Assembly (NCBI RefSeq): GCF_033807575.1
Contig: NC_084730.1
Coordinates: 2,091,986-2,155,985, forward strand
Source: Cydia pomonella
Lineage: Eukaryota; Arthropoda; Insecta; Lepidoptera; Tortricidae
DNA length: 64,000 bases
Direction: 5' to 3'
The notes under the pieces were generated by a model that was given only the letters and a program-made list of their open reading frames with translations, did no database searches and had not been told where the DNA came from. The translations under genes were made by a program, and so were the position numbers. Numbering within the stretch: the stretch's first letter is position 1; each line of letters begins with the position of its first letter. Positions 1 through 11,337 of the stretch are shown here, one piece after another.

Positions 1-415
1 GAGATAGAAAGAAGATCACGACAAACCTGGAACAAGTTCTGGAGCTATAAAGAAATACTAAAGAGCACTATGTCAATAGACCTAAACATTATGAACTCAT
101 GCATACTTCCATGTCTAACATATGGCTGCCAAACTTGGAAATTTACACAAAAAGCTTCAAACAAAGTCACCACATGCCAAAGAGCCATGGAACGCAGCAT
201 AATGAAAATTAAAAAAATAGAAAAAATTCGACATACAAAAATAAGAAGTATAACTAAAACCATAGATGCATTATGCTACGCAAAAAAATAAAAAAGATGG
301 GACGAGGATATTAAAAATAACAGCTGGACCAAACTGGCTGCATATAGCTAAGGATAGAGATAAGTGGAAGTCGATCGATGGAGGAGGCTTTCACCTAGAT
401 GGGGTCTAATGTACA
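1..415 (+). pseudogene. RTE-like non-LTR retrotransposon, RT C-terminal fragment
   Basis: Frame 1 is open from the first base to a stop at 289-291 and reads as the end of an RTE-type reverse transcriptase ORF (SCILPCLTYGCQTW, then CQRAMERSIM). The same frame continues past the stop with a degraded RWDEDIKNNSW tail, which corresponds to the 'RWxDDI..AGxxW..xAQDRxxWK' end of these proteins. The 5' part lies outside the window. In-frame stops and an A-rich 3' flank make this a dead copy. Family assignment rests on recalled motif patterns. Confidence 0.75.
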
Positions 416-580
416 AAAGAACAACGTAAACCTATAAAACACAACCTAATTTTAAATTATTCACACAAAATCATGGATTTGTAACTGATTTATGCTTAGA
501 ATAAAAGGCTTTTTTATTTTTATAATAGTATCAGGCGTTACTTTGTGGGGAAATCCATATTAATTTAAAAAAAAAAATTA

Positions 581-632
581 CTTTGCTTATCCGCGAAAAA
601 GTAATTACTTTGCTTTTCGCGGATAAGCAAAG
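581..632. repeat. Perfect 19-bp inverted repeat hairpin
   Basis: CTTTGCTTATCCGCGAAAA at 581-599 is exactly reverse-complemented at 614-632 across a 14-base loop. It is probably the core of a small foldback element. The bases between 416 and 580 hold only an A/T-rich retroposon flank. Confidence 0.75.
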
Positions 633-734
633 AAATATGTTTTGTTTAAAAAAAAGTTTTAACACGGTTGTATTTACAACTAGGCAACAAATCTAGAGGC
701 GTCGGTATATAGGTAACTGTATGTTATATTTTTT

Positions 735-1195
735 AGGGTACCTCCCCTACGCCTAAAGTGGGGTGAACATTTTTTTTTGCTTCAACCCTACAGTGTGGGA
801 TATCGTTTGAAAGGTCTTTCAAAACTAATAGGGGTCTTCAACAAACATTTTTTGATAAAGTGAATATATTATACAGAGATAATCGCTCCGAAAGAAAACA
901 AAAATGTGTGTCCCCCTGTAACTTTTGAACCATAGGTCAAAAAAATATGAAACTAATCGTGGAAGTAGAGCTTAAGAAAGACATTAAATGAAAACTATAG
1001 CGGTCATGATCAGTTTAGCTGTTTTTGAGTTATCGCAAAAAGTTTCCCCTTCATAGTAAAAAAACCTACTATCCACAGTTCATCCCTTGGTTAATAATCT
1101 ACTATACTTTAAGCTCCAGTTTAGCTTATTGTGACGGAAGAGTAACTACGGAACCCTACTCTGAGCATGGCCCGATATGCTCTTGGCCGATTTAT
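735..1195 (+). repeat. Dispersed repeat, AGGGTACC...GCTCTTGGCCG family, copy 1
   Basis: Starts AGGGTACCTCCCCTAC and ends near GCTCTTGGCCGATTT. A long, clearly homologous copy lies at 53383-53900 in the same orientation. The architecture (AGGGT start, CGGAACCCTA and CTTGGCCG near the end, internal C-run followed by 'AACTTTTGAACC') resembles the AGGGTTCCGTA elements elsewhere in this window. No coding content. Confidence 0.7.
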
Positions 1196-1543
1196 TTCAT
1201 CGAAGTTTCGATTTTCGTTGATCGCGGACATCGCGTTTCTTAGTTATCTGTGGCACCTATTCATGGAATTTTCTTCTATCCAATTCGTTGCATGAAGGTG
1301 ACATCATACTCCTAACATGTTTGTTTCGCGTACGTCCCAAACATACAGTAGATTTGTATAGCACCTTATTTTTCCTTTAGTGTTCTTAGGAATGTTCCTT
1401 GAAAACTAATATTAATTTCAGCAAAAGTTACGTTTCGTTTCGTTTAAGAGGACACTATTTAACGCAAAATTGTAATTTTTATAATGTTGTGCTTTTGAGA
1501 TGTGGTGGCGAAGACTGCTGCTTATGCCAAGGTCCAAGGACAA

Positions 1544-1670
1544 CTATACTTGCCGCAAAACTAACTGGCCACTGAGATCATAATGCTATCTCCTTTACCC
1601 TAAGACCAACCAAGAGTGAAAGAGATGGCATTATGACCTGACCGGCCAGATAGTTTTGCGGATAGTATAG
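1544..1670. repeat. Imperfect foldback element (MITE-like)
   Basis: CTATACTTGCCGCAAAACTA and GGCC on the left pair with GGCC, TAGTTTTGCGGATAGTATAG on the right. The inner part (ATAATGCTATCTC / GAGATGGCATTAT) also pairs, so the whole unit can fold into one hairpin. Confidence 0.65.
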
Positions 1671-1756
1671 AAGAACCCCTCCATTCTCAGAGAACTCAAT
1701 ATCGCCACTCTGCTCTCCAGAACATGCTACGTGCGAGCCCTAAGATTCCCCGGACA

Positions 1757-1900
1757 TATTATGCGGCAATGTTGGCCGAAACGTTAACGCAATTAACCAT
1801 TATTGGCCATTAACCATTATAAATTGCGCCGTAATCTGTTACGGTTGAATTTATAATGTTTAAGTGTAATTAAGTTCGGCCAATACTGTTATGCGGTTTC
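1757..1900. repeat. Imperfect foldback element
   Basis: GCAATGTTGGCCGAAACGTTA on the left is mirrored by TTAAGTTCGGCCAATACTGTT on the right, around a core with repeated TTAACCATTA. Non-coding. Confidence 0.5.
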
Positions 1901-2214
1901 CAACGACAAACATTTGGGACGAATGAACAGAAAACGAGCTCGGGCTGGAGCATGTGTGATATGGTCGAACGCTATGAAGAGTTGAAGAGGTCGGCTGGTG
2001 GCAGTCTGCACCGTGCGGTGATGACAGCAGGAAATGGAGACAAATTACATGTGGTCGCGACCCTGAGAAATGAGAAAAAGAGGAAGAACATGATGCGTCT
2101 CAGTGAGCCAGACAAGAAAACTAATAAAGAGAAGCCATAGCAGTCCACTATGTCTAGCAAATTTCAAGGATATTTGGAATTCTATTTTATTAATATACGT
2201 CATTCTGAATACGA

Positions 2215-2540
2215 TAAGCCGGAAAGGGTCGGAAATCGGTTCAATTTCCAAACCGTTATCATGTACTGGCTCAAAACCTTTTGATTTCGGATTCGCTCGA
2301 AAAACCGTTATTTTTAAACCGGTTTTATGAGAACAGTTCTTGTCAAATTAACCGGTTTAGAGCAATAAAAACGTGGCACACCACCAAGCCGGCCGGCCGT
2401 TACTTCGCTTGTCCGCAAACCGGTTTTTTTAGGTAGCAATAAAGTTCTTAAAATATTCGCATTCTTATAAAAGTTCGGAGGAAAACCGAAATAAACCGGA
2501 GTTTACCGGTATTTTATAAACCGGTCCCCAGCCTTGGATA
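2215..2540. repeat. ACCGGTTT-rich dispersed repeat
   Basis: Many AACCGGTTT and AAACCG words, ending TATAAACCGGTCCCCAGCCTTGG. A related end (AATAAACCGGTTCCGAGCCTTG) occurs at 54535-54556. Probably a small non-autonomous DNA element. Exact ends are not resolved. Confidence 0.4.
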
Positions 2541-3343
2541 AGCCATGGAAAGCATGACTAAACGGAGAGTTACAGATCGGATCAAAGGTCATTGGGACCA
2601 GGTAACCCCATAATGCAAGCCAGTTACTAGGGAAATCAAGTTACGTATTAATGTTATTATACATATCTGATATTCATTTACAAGCCCTATTTTACTCACA
2701 GCCTATTCAAAACTATACGTACCAGCAACCTGGATTGTATAAATTAAAAAAAAAAAACAACATTTTTATGATTATTCTTAAGAAACCTTGACTTTCAGGA
2801 TTCTTAAGCCGATTCCACGCCGAAAACACGCCGCCGCCGCTGATTTTTTGGGCAAACGCCACCACTGATCGTTTTTCACGGCGCACACGTCTAGCTAAAA
2901 AAGATTCTAATGTATAAAAGTATGTATTTATCAATATAAGTATGTGTTTGTCGTCGCCTATAGTACCCATAGTACAAGCTTTGGTTAGTTTGGGGCTAGG
3001 TTGATAAGTGTAAGATGACCCTGATCTTTAATATTTATTTATTATAATTTAGACAGCTACTTTATGTACTTTAACTATCTTTTCCATTTTCTGCATTAAA
3101 ATCTGCATTAAATCAGCATTTAAATAAAGGGCTCATTATACACAATGTTTGATAAAGATAAAACAAGTAAATACTGCCACGGTTTGCCTCCACAACAAAG
3201 AGACTTAAGACTGTACAAACAAAATGTGTACATTTTCTTTGCCATTTACTTAACACGGTGCAAGCTTAGTTACAGGTGGGAAACAGGTAAAGCCTCTCTA
3301 TACATGGTGTAACACAAAGAACCCGTAAGATTTTAACCACGCA

Positions 3344-3807
3344 TTTCTCCTTTGTTCTCCGTCTGCCTAAAACGGATTGTGCCTATGTCGCGTTATGCCT
3401 AAACTTCAATCCTTAAGGGCATAAACACTATCTAGCTTGCTGGCCATTTCGCTGTTTGTCTATATAGTGGACCGCCTGTTTAGAGCTCGTGCCTGATTCT
3501 CTAAGTGACATACTCGCGTTTTGCCTAAACTTCAATCTTCATGGGCGATAGGTCATTTCGTTGTTCTTCTATACAGTGCACTGCCTGTTTCCAGCACATA
3601 CCTAAGTCAGTCATAATACCGCTGTTGTCCTAATGCGTGTTAGTCGTAATGCAATGTAGCTTAACAGCCATTTAGTCTTAATATTCTTTAGTTCAAAAGC
3701 TGTAATGGCATGTTGATAATTACGTTTTATGTCATGTGCGATTTAGACTTGAGAGCTACAGAGGCACAATCCGTTTTAGGCAGACGGAGAACAAAGGGCA
3801 TTTCTTA
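3344..3807. mobile_element. TIR element of about 460 bp (non-autonomous DNA transposon)
   Basis: The left arm at 3344-3383 (CTTTGTTCTCCGTCTGCC...) is reverse-complemented at 3763-3804 (GGCAGACGGAGAACAAAG...), about 38 bp. The interior has no ORF and holds diverged internal repeats (GCCTAAACTTCAATC twice). The right end is duplicated in tandem (next entry). Confidence 0.7.
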
Positions 3808-3949
3808 AGCCAAAGGAGGATAAAGCTGTAATGGCATGTTGATAATTACGTTTTATGTCATGTGCGATTTAGACTTGAGAGCTACAGAGGCACAATCCGT
3901 TTTAGGCAGACGGAGAACAAAGGGCATTTCTTAAGCCAAAAGAAGGATT
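3698..3949. repeat. Two-copy tandem duplication, 126-bp period
   Basis: The segment starting AGCTGTAATGGCATGTTGAT at 3698 repeats at 3824 with no change that I can see over about 120 bp. It includes the right TIR of the element above, so that TIR is present twice. Confidence 0.8.
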
Positions 3950-4078
3950 TTTTTATCAATTTCAATTTATTTTATTTCGGACCATGTCCATAGTGTTAGT
4001 GTACATTCCTTTAATCCTATGTTAGTAAACCTATACTAAATTAAAATTAATTATAAATTAAGCCTCTGGATCCCATAT

Positions 4079-4216
4079 GTACGGTCACGTCTGAAAATAT
4101 CGATACGGACAAAGTGTAATATGTATGTATACACTACCCTAATATATGGGGGCCATAAGGTCGTGTATGCATATTAGGCACTTCGATCGTGTCGATGTGT
4201 TCAGACGTGACTGTAC
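4079..4216. repeat. Foldback MITE with GTCACGTCTGAA arms
   Basis: GTACGGTCACGTCTGAAAAT at the left is mirrored by GTTCAGACGTGACTGTAC at the right. A partial relative, CAGTCACGTCTGAAAAATTG, lies at 39542-39632. Confidence 0.65.
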
Positions 4217-4287
4217 ATCCTCCCTGTGTTTCCAGACAGAAACACACAAAGACAATTTAATAAAGGTAACAAGTTAAGAGTGAGTGA

Positions 4288-4556
4288 GCGCTGGTGGCCT
4301 AGCGGTAAGAGCGTGCGACTTGCATCCGGAGGTCACGGGTTCAAACCCCGGCTCGTACCAATGAGTTTTCGGAACTTATGTACGAAATATCATTTGATAT
4401 TTACCAGTCGCTTTTCGGTGAAGGAAAACATCGTGAGGAAACCGGACTAATCCCAACAAAAAACTAGTGCCTACGCCAAATCTAGGGATTTGTTGTCAAG
4501 CGGACCCCAGGCTCCCATGAGCCATGGCAATATTCCGGGACAACGCGAGGAAAAAT
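4288..4556 (+). mobile_element. tRNA-headed SINE (GCGCTGGTGGCCTAGCGG family)
   Basis: Begins with a tRNA-like head with an A-box (TGGCCTAGCGGTAAG) and a B-box (GGTTCAAACCCC). The conserved body follows: CGTACGAAATATCATTTGATATTTACCAGTCGC-type, TTTTCGGTGAAGGAAAACAT, GGCTCCCATGAGCC, and GGGACAACGCGAGGA at the 3' end. Compared with the copies at 47858 and 61008 it lacks the 'CCTCTGGGTTGGAAGGTCAG' stretch, so it carries an internal deletion. Confidence 0.85.
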
Positions 4557-4570
4557 AGAGGCTGTCAATA

Positions 4571-4982
4571 CCTAAAGCGCGCACACTGTCTATTTGTATC
4601 GGAGTAAATGAGATAGCACTATCGCATGTTACTGGGCCTGGGCAAGGGAATAATAAGAAAAATATTTAAATAAAAAAAGTGGATTATTAGTGTAATATTT
4701 TACTCAGGTTTAGATATAAATGTTTTGAAATTGTGATTTTAATTGCAGACCCATAAGTCAAAACAATAAAGACATACCTAAAGCGCGCACACTGTCTATT
4801 TGTATCGGAGTAAATGAGATAGCACTATCGCATGTTACTGGGCCTGGGCAAGGGAATAATAAGAAAAATATTTAAATAAAAAAAGTGGATTATTAGTGTA
4901 ATATTTTACTCAGGTTTAGATATAAATGTTTTGAAATTGTGATTTTAATTGCAGACCCATAAGTCAAAACAATAAAGACATA
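4571..4982. repeat. Exact two-copy tandem duplication, 206-bp unit
   Basis: Copies 4571-4776 and 4777-4982 begin CCTAAAGCGCGCACACTG and appear identical. It abuts the SINE above. No ORF. It is either a very recent duplication or an assembly artefact. Confidence 0.85.
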
Positions 4983-5437
4983 AAACCGTTTAATTGTGAT
5001 TTTAAGACCTATCTTTGCAATTATTTTCTATCGAGCCGATTTCGTTTAATCATGTATCGAGTACAACCATGGTCTTTGAAATATAATTAATATGAACATA
5101 TATTTTTCTTACTTGACTAAAACAAATAGTCTTTCTTAAAAAACTGTTTAAGTAACAACAATTTCAAGGACATTGGGTGTTGACAGCCTCTTAAGAGTGA
5201 TCTCTTCCAGACAACCTTTGATTTAATATAAGCGTTAACAATAATACTCATTGCCAAAGATCTTTTCCTGAACGGTTGTGAATGTTGAGATGAGGAAATC
5301 ACCCATTCAATTAATACAGGAAATTACCGTCGTGTTATTAACGCGCAGTGAATGTGGCAGTTTGCCATACCTTTAGCAAAGTTTTGTACTCGTAAACTAA
5401 AAGACTGCCAATAGTGCCAATATTTCTGGTGATAGTT

Positions 5438-6496
5438 AGGCTGCGTTTCCAAACCTGTGCCAATCAAACCAAAGCTGTGCGAGGTATTAGCTGAGCGGTG
5501 CGAGGATGCGTAGCGAAGATGTGGAACGATGGGAATGTTTGCACCAGAGAAGTGTAAGGCGTCATCCTAATACAACGCAACTACGCGATTATCGCAAGTT
5601 CGCGCGAATTTTACTCGCGCGAACGCGCGATCAAACATATTGAACTCGAATAGGTGTCCTAATTGTCAATCGCGCGACCAATTAGATTAGATTAGTTTAG
5701 ATTTCTTTATTTCACGATGAAAATTACACTATAAATTTGCTACATTCGTCAAAAGTATGTTTATCTTGGGTGCGTCATGAAACGTATACGCACTTTTGGT
5801 ATAATTTTACTTTACAAACGTTCATAACGTATAATAACGTTAAGTATAATGTACGAATTTTCTATTTTCAAAAAGTATAAGCTTTTAATGATATAACATA
5901 CATAAAATATATCGTTGTTTCGCCTTATCATGATCGTCAAAACATTACAAACATTATAAATCAAAAACAATAAAATTAATTGTGTCTCCCAATAAGAATC
6001 GTCATATGCAAAGAAAAATATGTCAAATAATTGAATATAACCAACCAACTTAACATTAATTTGGAATTGTCGTTAAAATGTCAAATAAAGATAAAAATAT
6101 TACAAAAAGAACAATATGTCATGTTTAAAATACAAATGCACACAATTTAATAATAAATTAAATTAGGACACCTATTCAAGATCAATGTTTGATCGCGCGT
6201 TCGCGCGAATAAAATTCGCGCGAACTTGCGATAATCGCGTAGTCGCGTTGTATTAGGATAGGGTGACGCCTGAGTGCCTGAGGTAGCTGATCAGTGCGAG
6301 GATGTCTAACGACGGTGTGTACGGCTCTTTTCAAATAAGCGAGCGGGGTGCGGTGATCCTTCACTTGTTTTGTATGTACAAAAACCTCGCGCCCCTGAGC
6401 TGTTTCCACTAGCGCTGCGCTGAACAAGGATAGATAAAATGAAGTGCATCCCTCCTCGCTACACATCCTCACACAGCTTTGGTGGAAACGCAGCCT
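5438..6496. mobile_element. Outer TIR element, AGGCTGCGTTTCCA family
   Basis: The left end AGGCTGCGTTTCCA...CAAAGCTGTGCGAGG (5438-5490) is reverse-complemented by CCTCACACAGCTTTGGTGGAAACGCAGCCT at the right end. A second TIR element (5559-6270) sits inside it. No intact ORF. Confidence 0.7.
5559..6270. mobile_element. Inner TIR element with CGCG-rich arms of about 90 bp
   Basis: The left arm (GCGTCATCCTAATACAACGC, then CGCGATTATCGCAAGTTCGCG) and the right arm are long near-perfect inverted repeats, each with its own CGCGCGAA palindromes. The AT-rich core (5690-6150) has only short spurious frames. Confidence 0.75.
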
Positions 6497-6523
6497 TGCA
6501 TTAGAGGTTGCGGCTCTCCTCTA

Positions 6524-6590
6524 CAGAACCCGGGACCTCTTGTTTCATAGGCAGGGTCACTACCCACTAGGTCAGAACGGTCGTCAATAG
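6524..6590 (-). mobile_element. tRNA-head fragment of SINE family 2
   Basis: Reverse complement of the head seen complete at 32554: GGCCTAGTGGGTAGTGACCC, then a B-box-like CCCGGGTTC. Only the head survives. Confidence 0.55.
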
Positions 6591-6891
6591 TATGTAAATA
6601 TTCGTAGAAGATAATTTAGTACTTGCTAAATGTCTAGAATAAACAATTAATTGTTTGTACAGCTGTGTTTTTATCAAAGGTGAGATTCTCAATATGGAAC
6701 TGACGCATGCTCGAGTAAATAAGATATTTTAGGCAAATTGCACACACTGTCTGGTAAAATAGGGCGTCCGCTAGCGTGTGCGGGTGCACGGAGCGGGCGC
6801 ACGTACGCGGGTTCCACTGCAGGCAGTGGGGCGACACTTCTTTCGGTCATTCTCGGCTCCGTTCGGCTCAGCATTACTCCGAGCAATTATT

Positions 6892-7095
6892 AGGGTTGGC
6901 ACAACTTGACGTCCCTTTGCGTGCACGACCACATATAAGATAATGACAACCATAAATATCCGAAAGGGATAATGTGCACTATTAGAAAGGGACAGCATGA
7001 TTCGTCCCTGAATCGCTTTAAACTTCGGTTGTGTAGGAACTGTAGGAAGTGTCATTTCTGTACGGTAGCACTATTATTTATTCTGTGCTGCAGAA
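6892..7095 (+). repeat. Dispersed MITE-like repeat, AGGGTTGGCACAACTTG, copy 1
   Basis: Matches 37285-37491 in opposite orientation over its whole length (AGGGTTGGCACAACTTG, then AGAAAGGGACAGCATGATTCG, then AGTGTCATTTCTGTACGGTAG). Overlapping short frames here are not genes. 6600-6890 and 7100-7790 show nothing else recognisable. Confidence 0.7.
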
Positions 7096-7798
7096 TCCGT
7101 CGCACGCGTCTGCGCCAGTTAGCAACGCTCATAATATTTTTGGTACTCACCACTCTCACCAGCTCTGTACAACCGCACCAGCTAGCGAGCGCCCTTACAA
7201 TTTTACATATAAGTATGTATATGTAAGTATGCATGAATATACAAGGTGCACGTGAGCATTGCGAGAGATTTTAACGGTGCATTCCTGATGGCGACAGAAG
7301 CAAAAAATGTTATATTACTTTTTGTAAAATTAAAACAAAAATGTTTTTTATTTTTCCCTTTTTTTGAACACTCCTGTACATAAAACGTAATTTTTATTGA
7401 TAAACACATAACCTAAAATTAACTAAAAAGTTTTTTTTTATTTGAGGGTAGCCACTCGAATACATTTTTTAATTTTTCGATGTCAATCAATAGGTATGTC
7501 CAGGCTAGACCTCAAAGTGGCAATACTGCAGTCAAAAATGTGTTTTGTACCGACTTAGGCGAAAGATTCATTTCGAAAAACATTTAATTATCTCTGAAAC
7601 TAGGCCTAATCCAGAAAGTTTTAAATTACATTTTAGTTTCTAAATATTACCAGGAATGCTTAGTTAAAATATCTTGCAATGCTCACGGGCACCTTGTATG
7701 TGTATGCATTGTCTTAATATGATGTAGATTCAAATTCAGGTTTCTTCTTTAGTTTTCTATTTAATTATTTGCACCTTCTAATTAATTAAATATTCTTT

Positions 7799-7925
7799 TC
7801 TACTCGTCGACTGTAATGGTTGAATTAAGATTTCGTATACCAAACTGTTATTGGGTACTTTTCATGTATGGGCTCCCAACTCAACTATAATATTCATTTC
7901 GAAACGGTTTAGTCAACTATAATGA
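7799..7925 (+). repeat. Dispersed repeat, copy 1 (pair at 63005-63130)
   Basis: TTGAATTAAGATTTCGTATACC, TTTCATGTATGGGCTC and TAATATTCATTTCGA are found in the same order, reverse-complemented, at 63005-63130. Non-coding. Confidence 0.6.
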
Positions 7926-8028
7926 AATTCAAGTGGTCAAGAGGACGAAACAAAACGATAGCTCAAATTAATTATTTATTTCCGGTTGTATAATAGAAAC
8001 TATTGCTTCATAACTACCCAACGCGGAG

Positions 8029-8910
8029 GTGATTTGTTACGCTGACGACACGGTAATCCTCTTTCATGGACCTAACTGGGCCAATGTCACGAGCGCCGCA
8101 GTAGCAGGTGTAGCGGTGATAGCAGATTGGTTAACCAATAACTTGCTCACCATTAATGTCTTAAAAACAAAATTTTTGTGTTTTCATAAGACAAAGGCCT
8201 CTGCTCCTCCTGCGTTGTCTAGAATAAAAATACATACCTGCAGCCGAAATGGACCGCCAACATCTTCCTGTCCATGCAGTTTTATTGACAGGTCCCACAC
8301 TATTAAATATCTTGGTGTAGTGCTAGATGAAAAGCTGGATTTCAGGGAGCACCTAATAACTACAGCAAATCGCGTGCGAAAGCTAATATATGTGTTTAAA
8401 AATCTACGAAACTCAGCTCCCAAGTCATTGCTCAGACTAGTTTATATTAGTATTTGCCAATCAGTCTTAAGCTATTGCATAACTGCATGGGGCGGGGCAT
8501 GTAAAACCCATATGATACTGCTGGAGAGGGCACAACGAGCTGTACTCAAGGTTATCCTTCGTAAGCCCATTAGATACCCAACCCAGCTTGTTTACAGTGA
8601 CATGAACGTACTCACCGTTCATGGCTTGTTCGTTTTGCGCGTGGTATGTAATGTGCATGGAGCGGTCATAAAGTCAAACAATTACAGCTCCATGTTGCTA
8701 AAGCGTATTTTCAAAGTACCGGTACCTTCGACTGTCTCAGTATTCGCTCAGCATCTCCCTAATTTCCTGCATCCTTTTGTTTATAACAAAGTTAATTCAA
8801 AAATTCCCATAAAAACACTATCTGTTAGAGAAGCCCAGAAAAAAACATCAGCCTGGCTGAGCTCCCTTTCATATGGGGATATAGAGGATCTTTTGAGAGT
8901 ACTCAAGTAA
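8029..8910 (+). pseudogene. 5'-truncated non-LTR reverse transcriptase (YADD to C-terminus)
   Basis: An open frame of 293 codons begins at GTG rather than ATG, directly at the catalytic box (CYADDTVIL). It therefore carries RT palm motif C onward but none of fingers motifs 1-4, and it cannot encode an active enzyme alone. The thumb-like KYLGVVLDEKLDFREH and the C-terminal YSICQSVLSYCITAWGG-type region are visible. The frame is uninterrupted to TAA, so the truncation is probably recent. The 3' side continues through a CA microsatellite and a long UTR to poly(A). Closest to jockey/CR1-type lepidopteran LINEs by motif; the clade is uncertain. Confidence 0.85.
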
Positions 8911-8929
8911 ACATACCCACTCATAAGCA

Positions 8930-8937
8930 CACACAAG

Positions 8938-8991
<54 letters not shown>
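8930..8991. repeat. (CA)n microsatellite
   Basis: CACACA run with a few G and AA interruptions, just 3' of the RT stop codon. Confidence 0.95.
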
Positions 8992-8993
<2 letters not shown>

Positions 8994-9372
8994 AATATAC
9001 CAGACACACAGCAACATTAAAAACGGACGCAACACTTGTAACCACCTCTATTTAGACTAAGTTTATTGTAGATAGTTTTAAGTCCTACCTTCTCTTGTTT
9101 TAATTTCATTTGACTAATTTGTAACTTTCATTAAATTTATCGTGTCTTATTGGCTTTCGCAAAAAAAAAAAAAAAACACAGCATTGGAAATTCATGCCTG
9201 AAACGGTTACCTACGAGACAGGCTTCGCCTAGTGTAGGAGCCAGTGAAACCTACTGAAAATTCTTAAATGTACATATACTGCTTCTTAGTTTTAAGACTG
9301 AATAATTTAAATTTTTGTGTAAGTTATCTTGTGTACAATAAATAATTTTTACTTTTTTTTTTTTTTTTTATA
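8992..9372 (+). other. 3' UTR and tail of the preceding LINE
   Basis: Non-coding sequence with an internal A16 tract near 9162, the conserved-looking GAGACAGGCTTCGCCTAGTG, an AATAAATAA near 9338 and a T-run at 9352-9370. Consistent with LINE 3' UTR sequence, possibly from two adjacent insertions. Confidence 0.5.
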
Positions 9373-9795
9373 AGTCAGAAACGCACATGTGACACCCTTA
9401 ATATAGCAACATCCATAGACTACGAAAACTGCTTAGCGTTGCTTGTTAGTCTCCATAGGCTACGGTGGCCAAAATCAAGAAAAAAAACTGTCTAAAAATT
9501 GAATAATAGCAAGGAGCAAGTACCAGGGCCTCATGAGTTACGAGAAAGTGCCGTTGACCAGCTCGCCGGGCCCCGGCCGCTGGGGCATGTACGAGCATGA
9601 AGGTATCGCAGCTGCTCGCGTATCTTTTAATATTCCCTAGCTATGTATACATTGACATTTTCTTTTTTGTCGTGACATTTCTTTATTTATTAATTTTATA
9701 TTTTTTGTTTTAATGTTAAGTTGACGATCTTTTAGTGAAAGCCTTTGTTATATCCTTTTGTGTAAAATACTGTGTCTTTTTCTTTAAGAAATAAA

Positions 9796-9822
9796 TAAAT
9801 CTAATCTAATCTAATCTAATAG
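9796..9822 (+). repeat. (TCTAA)n tail of a decayed retroposon
   Basis: AAATAAATAAATCTAATCTAATC... follows a T-rich 3' UTR-like stretch from about 9600. I see no ORF between 9373 and 9795. Confidence 0.6.
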
Positions 9823-9902
9823 CTGTATACTTTTGGTTTGTTTACCTATATGATTATATTAGTTTAAAGTATTATTTTTGTTGACACGTAGAAAAAGTAT
9901 TG

Positions 9903-10226
9903 TTTTTTTTTTTTTTTATACTACGTCGGTGGCAAACAAGCATACGGCCTGCCTGATGGTAAGCAGTATCCGTAGCCTATGTACGCCTGCAACTGGTTGA
10001 GCTCTGGCAACCTTACTCACCGGCAGGAACACAACACTATGGGTAGGGTCTAGTGTTATTTGGCTGCGATTTTCTGTAAGGTGGAGGTACTTCCCCAGTT
10101 GGGCTCTGCTCTAGATCTGGAATGACATCCGCTGTGCTGTGCCCTCCCACACAGAGCGAGATGACATTCACAATGCCCATACCTCTCTTGTGGACGTAGT
10201 TTAAGGACATACCCGGGTATTGTATA
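9903..10226 (-). mobile_element. Retroposon 3' end, ACCGACGTAGTATAAAA family, copy 1
   Basis: On the minus strand it ends GTTTGCCACCGACGTAGTATA plus poly(A) (the T-run at 9903-9918). The body CATTCCAGATCTAGAGCAGAGCCC and GTTCCTGCCGGTGAGTA matches 15888-16204 (plus) and in part 62022-62145 (minus). Confidence 0.75.
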
Positions 10227-10340
10227 CAATAGTGATATAATCAAGCTTTTCAATCTCGTACCTTACTTAGGCAACTCAAGCTTCGTTGCCTAAACCCGGT
10301 ACTCGACTGAAAAGCTCTCTATTATATCACAATTGTATGA
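10227..10340. repeat. Foldback MITE (GTGATATAATCAAGCTTTTC)
   Basis: The left arm GTGATATAATCAAGCTTTTC...TCGTACC is mirrored by GGTACTCGACTGAAAAGCTC...TATATCAC. A full copy in opposite orientation lies at 62810-62935. Confidence 0.7.
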
Positions 10341-10413
10341 AATACTATTATAATTTCTCCGCTATCTAAAGGTTTTCTAGATCGTTCTTTAGTGATTGAT
10401 AACGCCGTATATA

Positions 10414-10680
10414 CAGGGTGTTTATTTAGTCACCTTCAGTAATTTACAGGGTGGTGAATATACAGGGTCATACTGAGCAACGTTTACTATGGGACCGAAT
10501 CCGAAAACGCGAAAAAAAATTTACTCTCCCATAGAACATAACAAGGTCAGACAGTCAAAATGTATGAAACCGCCATTTTTTTTTTCGCGATTTCGGGGTT
10601 GGTCCTCTAGTAAAAGTTGCTCATTATGACTTATATATTCAACCCGTAAATTATTACAGGTGCCTAAATTAACAGCATGA
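10414..10680. repeat. TIR/foldback element with ACAGGGTG ends
   Basis: The left 75 bp (ACAGGGTGTTTATTTAGTCACC, AATTTACAGGGT, TGAGCAACGTTTACTA) is mirrored at 10605-10680 (TAGTAAAAGTTGCTCA, ACCCGTAAATT, GGTGCCTAAATTAA). The core has a TTTCGCG pair. Non-coding. Confidence 0.6.
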
Positions 10681-10689
10681 ATATTAATC

Positions 10690-10978
10690 TGTGGCCCTAG
10701 TGAAAAAGGGTACAAGTCTCTGGCAGTTTAGGTGTATAAGGGCATAAGTGTTACGTGGAACTTACACCCCTTTACACCTGCGCTGCCAGAGACTTGTACC
10801 CTTTTTCACTAGGGCCACACCCCTTTACACCTGCGCTGCCAGAGACTTGTACCCTTTTTCACTAGGGCCACACCCCTTTACACCTGCGCTGCCAGAGACT
10901 TGTACCCTTTTTCACTAGGGCCACACCCCTTTACACCTGCGCTGCCAGAGACTTGTACCCTTTTTCACTAGGGCCACA
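10690..10978. repeat. 53-bp tandem array, four direct copies plus one inverted copy
   Basis: The unit starting CACCCCTTTACACCTGCGCT recurs at 10765, 10818, 10871 and 10924 without visible differences. A divergent inverted copy (GGCCCTAGTGAAAAAGGGTA...) precedes it at 10692-10745, so the array appears to be an amplified arm of a foldback element. Confidence 0.85.
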
Positions 10979-11310
10979 GATTTAATCATCGAACTTGATC
11001 ACAAAATTTCACGAGAATCGGTTGAGAACTGCTACCTGTAGAGGAAAACATCTGGACATACGTGAGCACTTTTGCCCAAGCTGAAACGTACACCTTCGCT
11101 ACCCGCGTCCCCGGTCAAAAATACATATAATTTATAAAAATGCTGGAACAACCTACCACCACCTTTTAAGCAACTAACTTCTTTGCAGTCTTTTAAAGTA
11201 AAATTAAAAAGTTATCTTCTCTCTAAGCAAAAACTATTGTCAGAGTGATTGAGTGAAGCCATTACAAATCTTAAGTACTGTAACTAATTATTTATATTAT
11301 TATTTTAGGT

Positions 11311-11337
11311 ACATATATATATATATATATATATATT
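11311..11337. repeat. (AT)n microsatellite
   Basis: Uninterrupted ATATAT run. The surrounding 10980-11820 is otherwise unassigned AT-rich DNA. Confidence 0.9.

Noticed and set aside
6182..6472. 96-codon minus-strand frame
   Set aside because: Lies in the right arms of two nested TIR elements.
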